Origin: Quercus robur
Taxonomy: Eukaryota > Streptophyta > Magnoliopsida > Fagales > Fagaceae
DNA: 64,000 nt
Direction: 5' to 3'
NCBI RefSeq assembly: GCF_932294415.1
Contig: NC_065535.1
Span: 68,689,362 to 68,753,361 of the forward strand
The position numbers and the translations under genes were made by a program. Each line of letters opens with the position of its first letter. The stretch's first letter is position 1. Of this stretch, positions 11,886 through 23,247 are shown piece after piece. Under the pieces are notes generated by a model. The model did no database searches. It was not told the origin of the DNA and saw only the letters and a program-made list of their open reading frames with translations.

Positions 11886-12666
11886 CTTCTAAACCTATCT
11901 CTAAACCCAAAAAAAGTTTGACTTCTAACTCTCTCTCTCATTTATGTTTCTCTCTATCTCTCTCTCGCTCTCTCTCTCTCTCCGTTTCTCTCACTCTTTC
12001 TCCTCCACCTCCTCCACAGGTTGCTGGCAAAAAAAAAAAAAAAACCAAGATGGCGTACAAAGATGCTGTTGCTGGCGTACAACCATATCCAAGGAATAAT
12101 TGCGGCTTCATAGTCCTTAATAATAAGTAAATAACAATAAGTTGTACACCACAATCAATCAAATATAATGATGATGACTAACTAATTGCTACTACTTGCT
12201 TGCTTAATTATTAGGGTCTTCTAGGGTCTGAGGCATTAGAAGCTATTCAAAACTTATTACCCCTTCACGTCAATGGCGACCTGTCGGCCCTTTGTACATG
12301 GCCTGACCAAATCCTGTATTGGCATAAATATCGGTGGACAAGCCCACTTCATTTCATTGACACACCCGATGATGAGTGCACTTTCAATTATCAAAGTAAG
12401 CCAAATATTTTCTTCTTTTTGGTGATATAAGTATATTTGCAATTAATATTTTTTTTTATTAAAAAAAAAAAATGTTTACATGGCATGGGGTTAGGGGACT
12501 GTCATGATCCGCATGGAGTGGAGGACGTGTGTTACATGTGTGTTGCAGTAAATATTTTCTGTCGGCAACCGGTGGAGGAAAAAGAGAGAGAGAGAGAGAG
12601 AGAGAAACATAAATGAGAGAGAGTTAGAAGTCAAAAATTTTTTGGGTTTAGAGATAGGTTTAGAAG
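11886..12666 (+). mobile_element. Pack-type TIR element carrying an S1/P1 nuclease fragment
   Basis: Long inverted repeats of about 120 bp: the left begins CTTCTAAACCTATCTCTAAA and continues into GACTTCTAACTCTCTC and CATTTATGTTTCTCTCT; the right end (12555-12666) is its reverse complement. TIRs of this length with a gene fragment between them fit a Pack-MULE. No 9-bp target duplication is seen; the left side abuts the SINE palindrome, which may have destroyed it. The captured nuclease exons are listed separately. Confidence 0.68.
12215..12549 (+). pseudogene. Captured S1/P1 nuclease (ENDO/BFN type) exons with intron
   Basis: Exon 12215-12395 reads GLLGSEALEAIQNLLP, VNGDLSALCTWPDQI, YRWTSPLHFIDTPDDE. 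A 99-bp GT-AG intron (12396-12494) follows, and exon 12495-12548 continues RDCHDPHGVEDVC. These are the hallmarks of plant S1/P1 zinc-dependent nucleases: WPDxI, WTSPLHFIDTPD (His and Asp zinc ligands) and DCHDxHG (zinc ligands). The split Arg codon across the intron is intact, so the piece was copied from genomic DNA, not cDNA. It lacks the start (Trp-1 zinc ligand) and everything after VEDVC. Not a working enzyme; it could give a chimeric transcript. Confidence 0.78.
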
Positions 12667-14029
12667 GTAATAAATGAGGATAATTAATTAAATTCTAATA
12701 AGAATATTTATAATAATTATAGTCTTTTTTTAATTGTTAGATCCATTTTAATCTAATTTTTTAAAAAATATGTAACTCTTTAGAGTTACATAAAATGTAA
12801 CTTGAACCTATTTTATTTTTCAAATAGTGTGAGTTTGTTCAAGTTACTTGGATTGAAAAATTTTGTCAACCCAACCCAATCTGAACTTCAAAAAAATAAA
12901 ACTAAAAACTACTTCAATCCATGAACCTTCAAAAATCCAACACAATATGACGGGCGGGTTGAGTCAGATTTTGGAGGGTTAAATTCACACCCATAAATGT
13001 AAATAACAATTAAGTGGACCATGAACCGTTCTAATTAACCTTGCCTTACATAATGGATCATGGATGTATCGTTTTTACGGTAGGAATATTATATTTTCAT
13101 CTAGCAATTGGAGCTGTTTGTTGACTTCTAAATGAGCAGCTCGAAGAAATGTACTCTGAAAAGTACTTTAAAAATTCCAAAGATGAAAGTGAGTTGTGTC
13201 GACCTATGTATGCAGTCAATGTCATACTTCATCTTCTCAGCCTCTAAATCTTGTTTCTTCCATTACACATATTAGTCTTTCTATGCGAATCATACAAGAA
13301 AGTTGTCTGTGTTATTTGGCTATTAATTAGCTAGGTCAGGTGTGAGTCGCTATGTGTAACAATTGGAGCATCTGAAGCTGATATTGGATTGACAGTATAG
13401 TGTGTGTTTGGAACTAGTTTGAAAGCTAGTTTTTTATTTTTTTTTAGATTTTGGTTGCATTTGGATACCGGTTATTTTACTGAAAACTAAAAATTGAAAA
13501 CAATAAAAATAATAATAAAAAAGTTACTATTCATGCTGAAAGTACTGTTTATTTGTCTGTTTGCACAGTTCATGTCCCATGAATAGTACATGAACTGTGC
13601 AAGAGGCGCTGGTCAGTAAAAAAACAAAAAAAAAACAAAAAACGCAACCGCAGGAAATTTCATCAGTATCCAAACGTTTTCTTTATGTACAACTTTTTAA
13701 AATCTCATTTTTTTTTTCTTACTATTTTTCACTTTTTTTATATTCAAGTATATTTTAACACACTTTTAGCAAAACGTTTTTAGCAAAAGTAAAAAATTCT
13801 TCTGAAATCAAGTTCTAAACTTTTGGCTGAATAATCCTACTAGTCTCCATTAATGCGTTTAGTTTGGCTCTTTTGGTGGAGTTTTATTAGCTTATTTATT
13901 TATATGCAACTTATAACTTCTTTTTTTTTTTTAGAGATACGATTGTACTTTTATCCGCTTTCCAAGCAGGTTCACTAAATTATTTTTTTATTTCTGGTCC
14001 TTTTTGTTGTATTATCGGTTTGTGATATA
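12667..14029. other. Intergenic stretch with a possible MITE and one unexplained exon-like piece
   Basis: A probable Tourist-like MITE lies at about 13452-13675 (left TTTGGATACCGGTT, right AGTATCCAAACG, with the CATGAATAGTACATG core typical of the family), without a clear target duplication. At 13138-13236 the + strand has a clean frame reading QLEEMYSEKYFKNSKDES then ELCRPMYAV, which looks protein-like but which I do not recognise. Confidence 0.45.
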
Positions 14030-14038
14030 ATAGTTTTA

Positions 14039-14232
14039 GAGTAATGTTATATTCACAAACTAATTTACAATATTTTTACAAACTGCTGATGTGACTTTAG
14101 TATTATTTTAAATAATTATTGGTAAACATAAATATGATGTTAGTAGTAGACCCATATTAGAACTAATAAGAATATGTCACATCAATAGTTTGTAAAAATA
14201 TTATAAAATAGTTTGTATCTGTAACATTATTC
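14039..14232. mobile_element. Mutator-type MITE, 194 bp
   Basis: Inverted repeats of about 57 bp (GAGTAATGTTATATTCACAA at the left; the right end is its near reverse complement, ending GTAACATTATTC). Flanked by a perfect 9-bp duplication ATAGTTTTA (14030-14038 and 14233-14241). The 9-bp size points to a Mutator transposase. Non-coding. Confidence 0.85.
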
Positions 14233-14241
14233 ATAGTTTTA

Positions 14242-15432
14242 ATCCTGATGCCTATTTCAACAGGTACAATATTTGCATTCCAGATAAATCATTTTCTGTT
14301 GAAAGTGATGGAACCCAAAAATCCCTATGTGCATGGAAGATGCTGATTGTGAACTTCAAACTACTGTAAAACCTGCTACTTTTGGAAAAAGTTTAGGACC
14401 ACAAAATGGTAAATCAACTTCTTGCCACAACTGTAATGTGGTAGAGTGTGATTAGTGAAGAAAAAAATGGTAAATCTATACGTAAGTAATGGTTAACCCC
14501 TCACATTTTGCCACATCAGAGTTATGGTAAATTAAAAAAGTTGTAGAATAATTTGTGGTCTTATAACTCCTTATTACTTTCATCTATTTTGTCAGCACCT
14601 TCGGTTCATAAGCATCTTTCCTAATTCATTAGCAATTTCCTTTTTGTCTTCCTTGTATTTGGTACGAATTATTGACAAATTATAAGAACTTGTTGCTATA
14701 ATTTAGGAGTTGTTATTTAGGTAGGATGGTTCTGGCACTGACAGATCATATATTTGATGCTCATAATTCTGGGGAAGCTAGCAACTTGCCCAAAGAAAAT
14801 GAAGTCTAGGGGAGGTTTTGTCACCATCTAGTAAATCTTTGTTCTCGACTCCTTGCACCAATGACCTCATTGATTGGGATTGGTCCAATATTCCTAATAG
14901 AGAAATAGACTAAAAGGGAGACTAATGGTTCTTTTGTTTGTTTTTTAATATATATACAAACAAATAGAATGGTAGAGTTGGAAGGGAATCAAAATCAAAA
15001 TTAGCAGAAAATTGGAGAGTCATTGACTTATTTGCTATTTCATGCGTATAAGTTTGTTATTAGTCCAAGTTTTTCAATCTAATGCCAAATTTTTTTGATT
15101 ATTGGATCACATTCACATTCAACAAATTAAATAGGCCAACCAACGGAAGGTTGAAATTTTCTTGGACGACGACATCCATCATCCATGACGTGGGGTATTG
15201 CTATACAGGCATTCAATCACACGAGCAAATCCTTTGTATATTAGTCTACAATGCAAATGAAAATGATTAACAAAGATAGTCATCTTAGGCATATCTATAA
15301 TTGTTGTACACCTTCATCTCAAATATTGGCCCAGACAAAAAAAATTATAGGAATATTCTTATGCATTCACCAAACTAAAGGCAATGATTGCTTATTTATT
15401 CTGAAATATGAACTATATTATAATCTGAAGGG
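14242..15432 (+). other. Possible decayed exons of an unrecognised host gene
   Basis: After an acceptor-like TTTCAACAG, 14265 onward reads RYNICIPDKSFSVESDGT and continues QKSLCAWKM. Around 14805-14910 another frame reads GEVLSPSSKSLFSTPC then TNDLIDWDWSNIP. Both look like protein rather than random AT-rich sequence, but I cannot name the gene, and stops separate them. A MITE-like inverted repeat (ACCACAAAATGGTAAATC and TTTGTGGTCT ends) may occupy 14393-14563. Confidence 0.25.
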
Positions 15433-15940
15433 ATGTATCAAATGTTGCTAGGAAATGAAGTTCTCTATTACACGGTACTGACCATTGATATGGGTCAATC
15501 ACCTTTGAATATCCCAAAAAATATATATAGTGTTTCAATTTCTTTTTGATGTTGTATAAAATGTTACTAGGAAATGAAATTCTCTATTACATGGTACTGA
15601 CTATTGATATGGGTCATCTTTGAATACCCAAAAAATATATATAAGGTTTCAATTTCTTTTTGATGTTGTATCAAATGTTATTAGGAAATGAAATTCTCTA
15701 TTACATGGTACCGAGTACTGACTATTGATATGGGTCATCTTTGAATACCCAAAAAATATATATAAGGTTTCAATTTCTTTTTGATGTTGTATCAAATGTT
15801 ATTAGGAAATGAAATTCTCTATTACATGGTACCGAGTACTGACTATTGATATGGGTCATCTTTGAATACCCCAAAAAAAAAAATATATATATATATATTT
15901 ATATATATATATATATAATGTTTCAATTTCTTTTTGATGG
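15433..15940. repeat. Tandem repeat, four copies of about 118 bp
   Basis: Each unit contains AGGAAATGAAATTCTCTATT, TGACTATTGATATGGGTCAT and TTTCAATTTCTTTTTGATG. Copies begin near 15433, 15552, 15667 and 15787. The middle copies are almost identical; the last carries an expanded TA run (15882-15917). Non-coding minisatellite. Confidence 0.9.
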
Positions 15941-16796
15941 CTTGCTTTTGTTTATCTTGTTAAGAAAATTAGGTTGTAATTCGTGGTTTCCATAGTAGTG
16001 GCCGGTGATAAGAAGGTCTTACTTAAGTGAGTAAGTTGGTCATCTTAGCTTTTACATCATATCATATCTATTTATATTAAAGTAAAAGTTGAGAGAAAAG
16101 TTCAATAAAAAATCAAATTAGATTCTAATTACACAACAATTTTGCACCAATTGTCCCGCTAATTGTCCACTAATTTGATGCCAAGTGTCTTTTACTTTTA
16201 AATTGAATTCATTTGTGCCAAGTGTCATTCTATCTCTAATTTCTTGCCAAATGTCTTTACATGTAGGAAAATGCTCAATTAAAAATGTATTATATTTTTA
16301 TGTAAAACTTTTGAATGCATAATACTTCTAAGTTATTTAATATTATTTTAATCCATCTAAATTTACTTCTAACCCATTATAATTAAATCTCATTTCAAAT
16401 CCATTTAAAACTAATCTAGATTTTCATACAAAATATTATTTATTAGCTCAAATATAAATTTCAATGAAAAAGTATACCATATTTTAAAATTTGGTTAAAA
16501 TATAATTTGAAAAAACACATGAAAAAAATTAATTTTATCAAAATAACAAAAATTAAGTTAATAAGTAATATTTTTTAATAAAAATAATTAAAACATTAGA
16601 AAAAGAACATTAAATATTCTACCAAATAATATCCTTAAGAGTTTTTTTTTAAGTGTTGCCAAAATATACAAATGAATTCGATTTAGATCCTAATTGTACT
16701 ATCGCTATAATATATTATATATGATTCTTTTTATCACGATTCCTTTTTAGGTTTGAGATGCTTCTTCTTTTTTATTTTTTAGGTAGACATTGTTAT

Positions 16797-17320
16797 TAGG
16801 GGTGTTCGCCAAATTATACAAACCGCAAAAATTGTACCAAAACTGCCCACAAAATAGCATAATCGCACCACACCGCAAGTAATAGTGCACCGCACTGCAT
16901 CATATCGCATGGTGCAGTGTGGTTTGCCGTTTTATAATAAGAAAACTGCACAAACCGCACCACGCCCTCTCTATATATTAATATATTTATTTATTTTTAA
17001 TATTAAATATATTATTAATAGTTTAATAACCCTAATTTTCAAAAAATAAAAAAAGTTTGATAACTCTAGCAAGTGTTGACTAGGAAAGCTAACCCAAAAT
17101 AAAGAAAAAACTAGCTAAATAGTTTAAAACTTGGCCCAAAATAAATGGAAAAATTAGTTTGGGCTGGATAGGAAAAGCCCAAAGTTTGAAAAATATACCA
17201 AACCACACCGCACATGTGATCGCAAAAATAAGGTGTCCAATGTAGTTATGGTTTTTGCTAAACTACACCACAAAATGCGGTGCTAAAAAATGGCCCAAAA
17301 CCGCACTGCAAACACTCCCA
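16797..17320. mobile_element. hAT-type MITE, 524 bp
   Basis: Ends TAGGGGTGTTCGC and GCAAACACTCCCA form a terminal inverted repeat. Flanks ATTGTTAT (16789-16796) and ATTGTCAT (17321-17328) are an 8-bp duplication with one mismatch. Subterminal regions are packed with CCGCACCACACCGCA-type motifs on both sides. Non-coding. Confidence 0.8.
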
Positions 17321-17468
17321 ATTGTCATATGTGATGTTGTTCTCTTAAACTTGGAAATCTTTAACTATGTTGTTAGTGGTGAAGCTAAAATTTTTTATTT
17401 GGGAGAGGGGGAATTATGCTATAAATACACCAATGAAGATAAACTCAAAAAGCAATTTTTTTTTTTAC

Positions 17469-17492
17469 GCGCGTGTGTGTGTGTGTGTGTGC

Positions 17493-17554
<62 letters not shown>
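17469..17554. repeat. Compound (GT)n(CT)n(TA)n microsatellite
   Basis: About 11 GT units, then about 15 CT units, then about 14 TA units, directly before a foldback element. Confidence 0.92.
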
Positions 17555-17555
<1 letters not shown>

Positions 17556-17558
<3 letters not shown>

Positions 17559-18190
17559 ACACTACCCAATAACTTGTTATTGAATACATTTTGAAAATTC
17601 CACCATTAGATTGCATATTCTATATGTTCTTAACATGCATGCTAATGTTCATGTCAATTAGATGTTATCTACCATTCATTCATAAACTTATTTTTTATGC
17701 ATTATTTTAAACTACAAAAATTTAAATTTAAACAATTAATTGATAACATGATTATTAATCTTTGATCACCTTGAAATTTTTTATGCATTATATATATATA
17801 TATATATATATATAGTTTGAGTTCAAGTTACACCTTGTATAATTTTAAGCAATATTACACCACACAATATTTTTTTAATTGGATACGAATTTTGACAAAT
17901 CCACTGTTAGATTACATTATCTTTGTATATTCTTCATACTTGCAAAATTTCAAAGTGATCAAAAATTAATAGTCATGTCATCAATCAATTGTTTAAATTT
18001 AAGTTTTTGTAGTTTAAAATAATGCATAAAAAAAGGTTTATGAATCGAATGATAAACAACATCCAATTGACATGAAAATTGGCATGCATGTTAAGAACAT
18101 ATAGAACATATGATTCAACGATAAGATTTTCAAAATATGAAATTTATAACAAGTTATTGGGTAGTGTATTATAACTCTAAACAATGTTAC
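17556..18190. mobile_element. Foldback element with long inverted arms
   Basis: The left arm (from TTACACTACCCAATAACTTG, through TTCTTAACATGCATGC and TTAAACTACAAAAA) is matched in reverse complement by 17945-18175 (GCATGCATGTTAAGAACATA, AACAAGTTATTGGGTAGTGT). Arms are over 200 bp and diverged by many substitutions. The centre holds another TA run (17791-17813). No transposase. Confidence 0.72.
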
Positions 18191-18219
18191 ACAACTCAAT
18201 AACTTATCATCTTCCTAAA

Positions 18220-18900
18220 TTTTTTTTCTTTATGAATATTATAAACTCTGATTAGTATATAAAAATGTCTAGTTTTCTATAGATATGTGTGAAAAATAAT
18301 TTAGCATCTCTCATTAAATTTTTGCTTGATGATGATTTTTTATAAAATAAAAATCATAAAACCATCCATTATCAAATGCTAAGGAAGTTTTCATCAATTT
18401 CAATTTAATATTTTTAAATTTCCCATATTCAAAATACTAACAAATAAAATCACCTGCATTTTAAGATAAGTTTTAAAAAATCTCTCTTATTCTTCTAGCC
18501 ATATTATGTGCAACATTATATCTGCAGTTCCATTTAATTATTCCTTTTAAGTACCATAACGAATTTAGAAGTTCGAACTCGTTTAATTTAGAAGTCTCAA
18601 TCAAATGTAGACAAATAATTGAAAATTTTATATATAGATATATATATATTACAATTCTTTATGATACAGATCCATAGTTTGAACTCATTACTCATACTGG
18701 TTTCAAACGATGCACTAGTACATAGTTTGAAACCAGTTCTCTTTTATTTAAAAAAAAAAGTAGACAATTTTTGTTTTTTAAAAAAATTAAAAATGGAGAC
18801 CAACTAGGCCAGTTTGTAGTGTCAAAGCTCAAAATTTTAAAAGATTTAAAATATATATATATATATATATAATAAGAAAATACTCAAAATTATGGGGAAC
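18220..18900. repeat. Duplicated segment, copy 1
   Basis: This block (CTTGATGATGATTTTTTATA, TTTAATTATTCCTTTTAAGT, then a TA run and CTCAAAATTATGGGGAAC) recurs at 19125-21080, where it is split by a solo LTR and a Tourist MITE. Non-coding. Confidence 0.7.
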
Positions 18901-19285
18901 TAAGCTGATCCATAATGAGGCATATCATGCTTCAATATATTATTTAACCTCTCACAATGTATGAATCCCAAACATGGTGTGAAAGAGAGTGCATATAATG
19001 TGTGCATGAGATAATTGTGCAAGAGGTTTTTTTTTTTTTTTTCCTATTTTTGATAGATAATCATATGCAACAAATACGTGAAAACGGAAGTTCTCATCAA
19101 ACATACAAAAAAGAATGAAGAGACCTTGTTATCTTCCTAAACTCAATTAAATTTTTTTTTTTTTTTTATGAATATCCTAAACTCTAATTAGTATATAAAA
19201 ATGTCTAGTTTTCTATGATATGTGCAAAAAAATCCAAATAAATAAATATCTCCCATTAAAGTTATGCTTGATGATGATTTTTTAT

Positions 19286-19956
19286 TGTAAGGACACAATT
19301 TGTAACGACCCGTAATAATGTTGGGTTTGCACGTAAAAAGGCCCAAACAATATCACTTATAGAGCGTGGGTTTGAAAGGTTAAGCCTTGGTCACAAGACG
19401 GTGGATTCTGCGTGGTATTCATACATAGTTAAATCGTGTTCGCTCTAGGAGTTTTTCTCCAGGAGACGGGCTGGGAGGCTCTGGTTTTTGGCCATTTTTC
19501 CCAGCCCCTACTCTGGATTGCTTACTTTTCCTTTTATACTAGCCTGTATTTCTTATCCTTCGTCCACGTGTAGGATCGACTTTTTCAAGACTGATACTTG
19601 TCCCATCAGCCCATACTCAGAGTGGTTGGGGGTGGTTGTAAAAGCTGGAGAGTATGGCTCTGTCAGGTGCAGAGTATTGAATGGCAGTAAGGGCAGCTTT
19701 CCCTGGTCGTTATACTTTCCAGCGTACCCTTCTCTATTGACCTAGATATTTTAGATTTTTTTTCCAAACTGTTCCTATACCATTTTTGCCCTTCCTTCCA
19801 GTGAGATCTCAGATATGCCGAGGACAGAATCATCCTCGGCTGTGTCTCAAGACTATTTGGACTTTTATTACCTATCCTCGGTTATAACCTTCCTCGGCTC
19901 GGGTCTTGGGCTCCAATGTAAAAATGGGCCAGGGCCACAAATTATTGGACCCCACA
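19286..19956. mobile_element. Solo LTR, 671 bp
   Basis: Begins TGTAAGGACACAATTTG and ends GGACCCCACA (TG...CA). It is flanked by the perfect 5-bp duplication TTTAT (19281-19285 and 19957-19961), and the related segment at 18.3 kb lacks it. A lone LTR is the usual relic of recombination between the two LTRs of one element. Copia or Gypsy cannot be decided from the LTR alone. The intact duplication suggests a fairly young insertion. Confidence 0.88.
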
Positions 19957-20154
19957 TTTATAAAATAAAATTCTTCCATCATCATGTGCAAATTAAGTTC
20001 TCATCAATTTTAATTTAATTTTTTAAAATTTCCCAATTTTAAAATTCTAAAAAACAAAATCACCATTATTTAAAGTTAGTGTTTTAAAAAATCTCCCTTC
20101 TACTTCTATTGGTATTATATAACATTATATCTCTCATATTTAATTATTCCTTTA

Positions 20155-20735
20155 GGCTCCGTTTGGGAGTTCATAAAGAAATGGAATGGAATGATCATAA
20201 GGGAATGGAAAAAAATGAAATGGAATGGAATGTATTTAAGTAAATGAAATGAATGGAAAAGAATGGAATGAAATGGCATAGAATTAAGTAACATTGATTA
20301 GATGTTTTAAAATAAAGGAATGGAAAGGAATGAAAATGAATGGAATGTAAGTAATCTTGTTTGGGAGCAATATGGAGGGAATGGAATGAAATCATTTTAT
20401 GACAATATTACTATTAGACCTCCTATTTTAAAATAAACGGTTGAATATATAGGAGTATTTTGGGAGTTTTAGTAAAAAAATCATTAAATCTAATTCTATT
20501 CCCTCTCATTTCTCCCAATTTTAGGGGGAATGAAAATTTGAGGTTTTAAGGGAATAAAAAGGAATGAGTGTTCCCTCCTACTCATTTCATTTCCTCTCAC
20601 TTAAACTCCTAAACAAGGAAATGAGTTTTCCGTTCCCTCCATTAAAACTCTCAAACAAGGAAAATGAAGAATATTCTAAAACTATTCCTTTCATTCCTTT
20701 CCTTTCCATCCTATTCCCTCCTCCTAAACGAGGCC
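20155..20735. mobile_element. Tourist-type MITE (PIF/Harbinger), 581 bp, GGAATG-rich
   Basis: Left end GGCTCCGTTTGGGAG, right end CTCCTAAACGAGGCC, imperfect inverted repeats. Flanked by TTA at 20152-20154 and 20736-20738. The left half is built of many ATGGAATGGAATG-like repeats and the right half of their complement (CATTCCTTTCCTTTCC). Non-coding; open frames inside come from the simple repeats. Confidence 0.82.
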
Positions 20736-20928
20736 TTAAACACTACAAAGAATTTAGCAGTTTTAGTCTCAATCAAAGGTTGACAAACAATTAAAAAAGA
20801 ACTATATATATAATAAAATTTATTATGTTACACATCCATAAATGAACTCATTGCTCATAAACAAATAGACAAGAAGCATATCATTCAGAACCAATTTCTC
20901 TTTCCTTACATTTTAATTCTTAAAAAAA

Positions 20929-20959
<31 letters not shown>

Positions 20960-21099
20960 GTTTTTTTTTTTTTTTAAGGGAAGCCAGTTCATAGGGTAAA
21001 AGCTCAAAACTTTTAAAAACATATATATAAAAAATAAAAAAATAATAAAAAAATTATTCAAAATTATGGGGAACACCCCATCCTAAGATGAGGTATCTA

Positions 21100-22200
21100 A
21101 TGTATGCGTGAGATATTTATGCTCATATGCCAAATATGTCTTTTATTTTTTCTTTCTTTGATAGGTAACGATGTGCCATAGAGTTTTGTAATCATCTAAA
21201 GTAAGTGACACTATTGACTATTATCTCCTACTGAAGACATGATTTGCCTTCTAAAGCTTTTCTAACCTTTCTTACCTTTTTAACCCTTCAAAAATCTTTG
21301 ACCTCTCATAACATATGCATCCCATGCGCAAGTGTAAAAAATGGTGCATATAATGTATGCTTGAGATAATTATGCATGATATGCCATAGAGGTCTTTTTC
21401 TTTTTCTTTTTGTGATAGGTCACCATATGCCATAGAGTTTTGTAATCATCTAAACTAAGTGATACTACTATCTCCTAGTGAAGACATGATTTGCCTTCTA
21501 ATGCTTTTGTAACCTTTCTTAAGGTCCCTTTCTTATCGTTTTAACCCGTCAACAACCTCTGACCTCTCATAACGTATGCAACCCGCATGCAGTGTGAAAA
21601 ATGGTGTATATACTGTATGCATGAGATATCTATGCACCATATGCCAAATAGGTCTTTTTCTTTTTCTTTTTTTGATAGGTAATGATGTGTCATAGAGTTT
21701 TGTAATCATCTAAAGTAAGTGATGCCCTAGTGAAGACATGATGTATGCTTAAGATATATAATTATGCACGATATGCCATAGAGGTCTTTTTCTTTTTCTT
21801 TTTGTGACAAGTCACCATATGTCATAGAGTTTTGTAATTATCTAAAGTAAGTGACACTACTATCTCCAAGTGAAGACGTTATTTTCCTTCTAATACTTTT
21901 CTAACCTTTCTTAAGGTTCGTTTCTTGCCGTTTTAACCTGTCAACAACCTCTAACCTCTCATAATGTTTGCAGCCCACACGTGATGTGAGAAATGGCGTA
22001 TATAATGTGTGCGTGAGATAATTATGCACGATACGCCATAGAGGCCTTTTTCTTTTTTTTTCTTTTTTTTGATAGGTAACAATATGCCATGCATAGAGTT
22101 GTAATCATCTAAAGGAAGTGACACTATTGTTTCCTAGTGAAGGCATGATTTTCCTTCTAATATTTTTTTAACCTTTCTTCTTCCTTTCTTACCTTTTTAA
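21100..22200. repeat. Tandem array, about 4-5 copies of a ~265-bp unit
   Basis: Each unit contains ATATGCCATAGAG, GGTCTTTTTCTTTTTC, TGATAGGT, ATAGAGTTTTGTAATCATCT, AGTGAAGACATGAT and CCTCTGACCTCTCATAA. Copies start near 21121, 21388, 21640, 21775 and 22035; the third is shortened to about 135 bp. Diverged fragments of the unit also occur at 18.95-19.10 kb. No coding potential. Confidence 0.85.
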
Positions 22201-23247
22201 CCCTTATATGTTGATTAATGAGCTCACTCAGTTGTATTGGACAAAGTACGAAGTTCTGGTGGTTGTGGATCAAATACCACCTGGGTTTAACCCTACTTTT
22301 CTAATTGAACTGGCCCGATTGCGTGGATTTTGTTGACACCCCCATATTTTTTGTCAATTAAATCAAGCATCTGAGTGTTTTAATAGATAATGTGTGACTT
22401 GAAAAATACGGTTGGATGAGTAATGCAGCTGATTTACCCCTTCAATTTTTATCAATTTCTTATTACAAAATTTTAAGGACCTAAAATGTTGGAAATAGAA
22501 ATGTTAGCACAAGAACGAGAAAGAATTGGATCTTTTGATAATTAGGTAAAGATCAGAAGCAACACTGGTTGTTTCCTTTCGTACTTCTTATTAATTAACA
22601 CCAACTCCCAAGTTAACTATGTCATCTTGCTAGTTTAGTTATTTATTAAGGTTCCAAATACCAAATGAATCCATGGTAGGAATTTTATAGCACTTCCATG
22701 TTTTTGGTGAAGGCATCTATTTCTTTAAACAAAGAGATGAGAAAGAGTTACCCTCAAGGACAAAAGTGGCCAGCTCTTAAGGGGTCAAGGAATCCTTTAA
22801 AACTTTTATTTTCATAGGCTCTTTTGGCTTACATAAAAATAAAAATAAAAATAAAAATAAAAAACCCAATAAGAGATGACTTTGGCTGCAAAAAAAATTG
22901 AAAAACAGAAGGCATAAAAGCAATTTTGTCAACAAGTTTGCCCCACGTCTGGTTCTTTCCTGTGATGTTTCTCAAAGACATGACCTTTTCCATTGTCTCA
23001 ACAAGAGAGCTGGCCAATTTATAATTACAACCTTCCTTGTTTTTTTAGTGATCAACTCAAAATGCTTTCCACCCAATCATTTATCTCCCCCCATGAACAA
23101 CATCCTCCTCTTTTTAAATGTCTGAATGACCTGGCAGCATCTTTGCCTGGACTATAAGCTCCTTTTTAAGCAACACTTTTATTGCTGACTCGCAAAGGTT
23201 CGAGGGTGTTCCTAACTTTTTTTTTCTTGGTAAGTAAAGCTTGTAAA
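22201..23247 (+). other. Upstream region of the MYB gene
   Basis: No gene recognised. It contains a (AAAAT)n run at 22836-22862. A CTATAAGC TATA-like motif at 23151-23158 lies about 95 bp before the start codon and is the best TATA candidate, but it is not proven. Confidence 0.35.

Larger units (their letters stand above)
19125..21080. repeat. Duplicated segment, copy 2, split by two insertions
   Basis: Matches 18220-18900 in order. It is interrupted by the solo LTR (19286-19956) right after CTTGATGATGATTTTTTAT and by the Tourist MITE (20155-20735) right after TTTAATTATTCCTTTA. The uninterrupted first copy shows the empty-site sequence for both insertions, confirming their borders. Confidence 0.72.

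Noticed and set aside
11938-12162. Minus-strand frames ending in Glu/Arg repeats
   Set aside because: They are translations of the CT-rich part of the Pack element's TIR.
15433-15940. Regular repeats that might suggest a CRISPR-like array
   Set aside because: Units are adjacent ~118-bp copies without unique spacers, in plant nuclear DNA; a simple tandem repeat.
20195-20794. Open frames rich in His/Ser/Phe or Lys/Glu
   Set aside because: Produced by the GGAATG/CATTCC simple repeats of the Tourist MITE.
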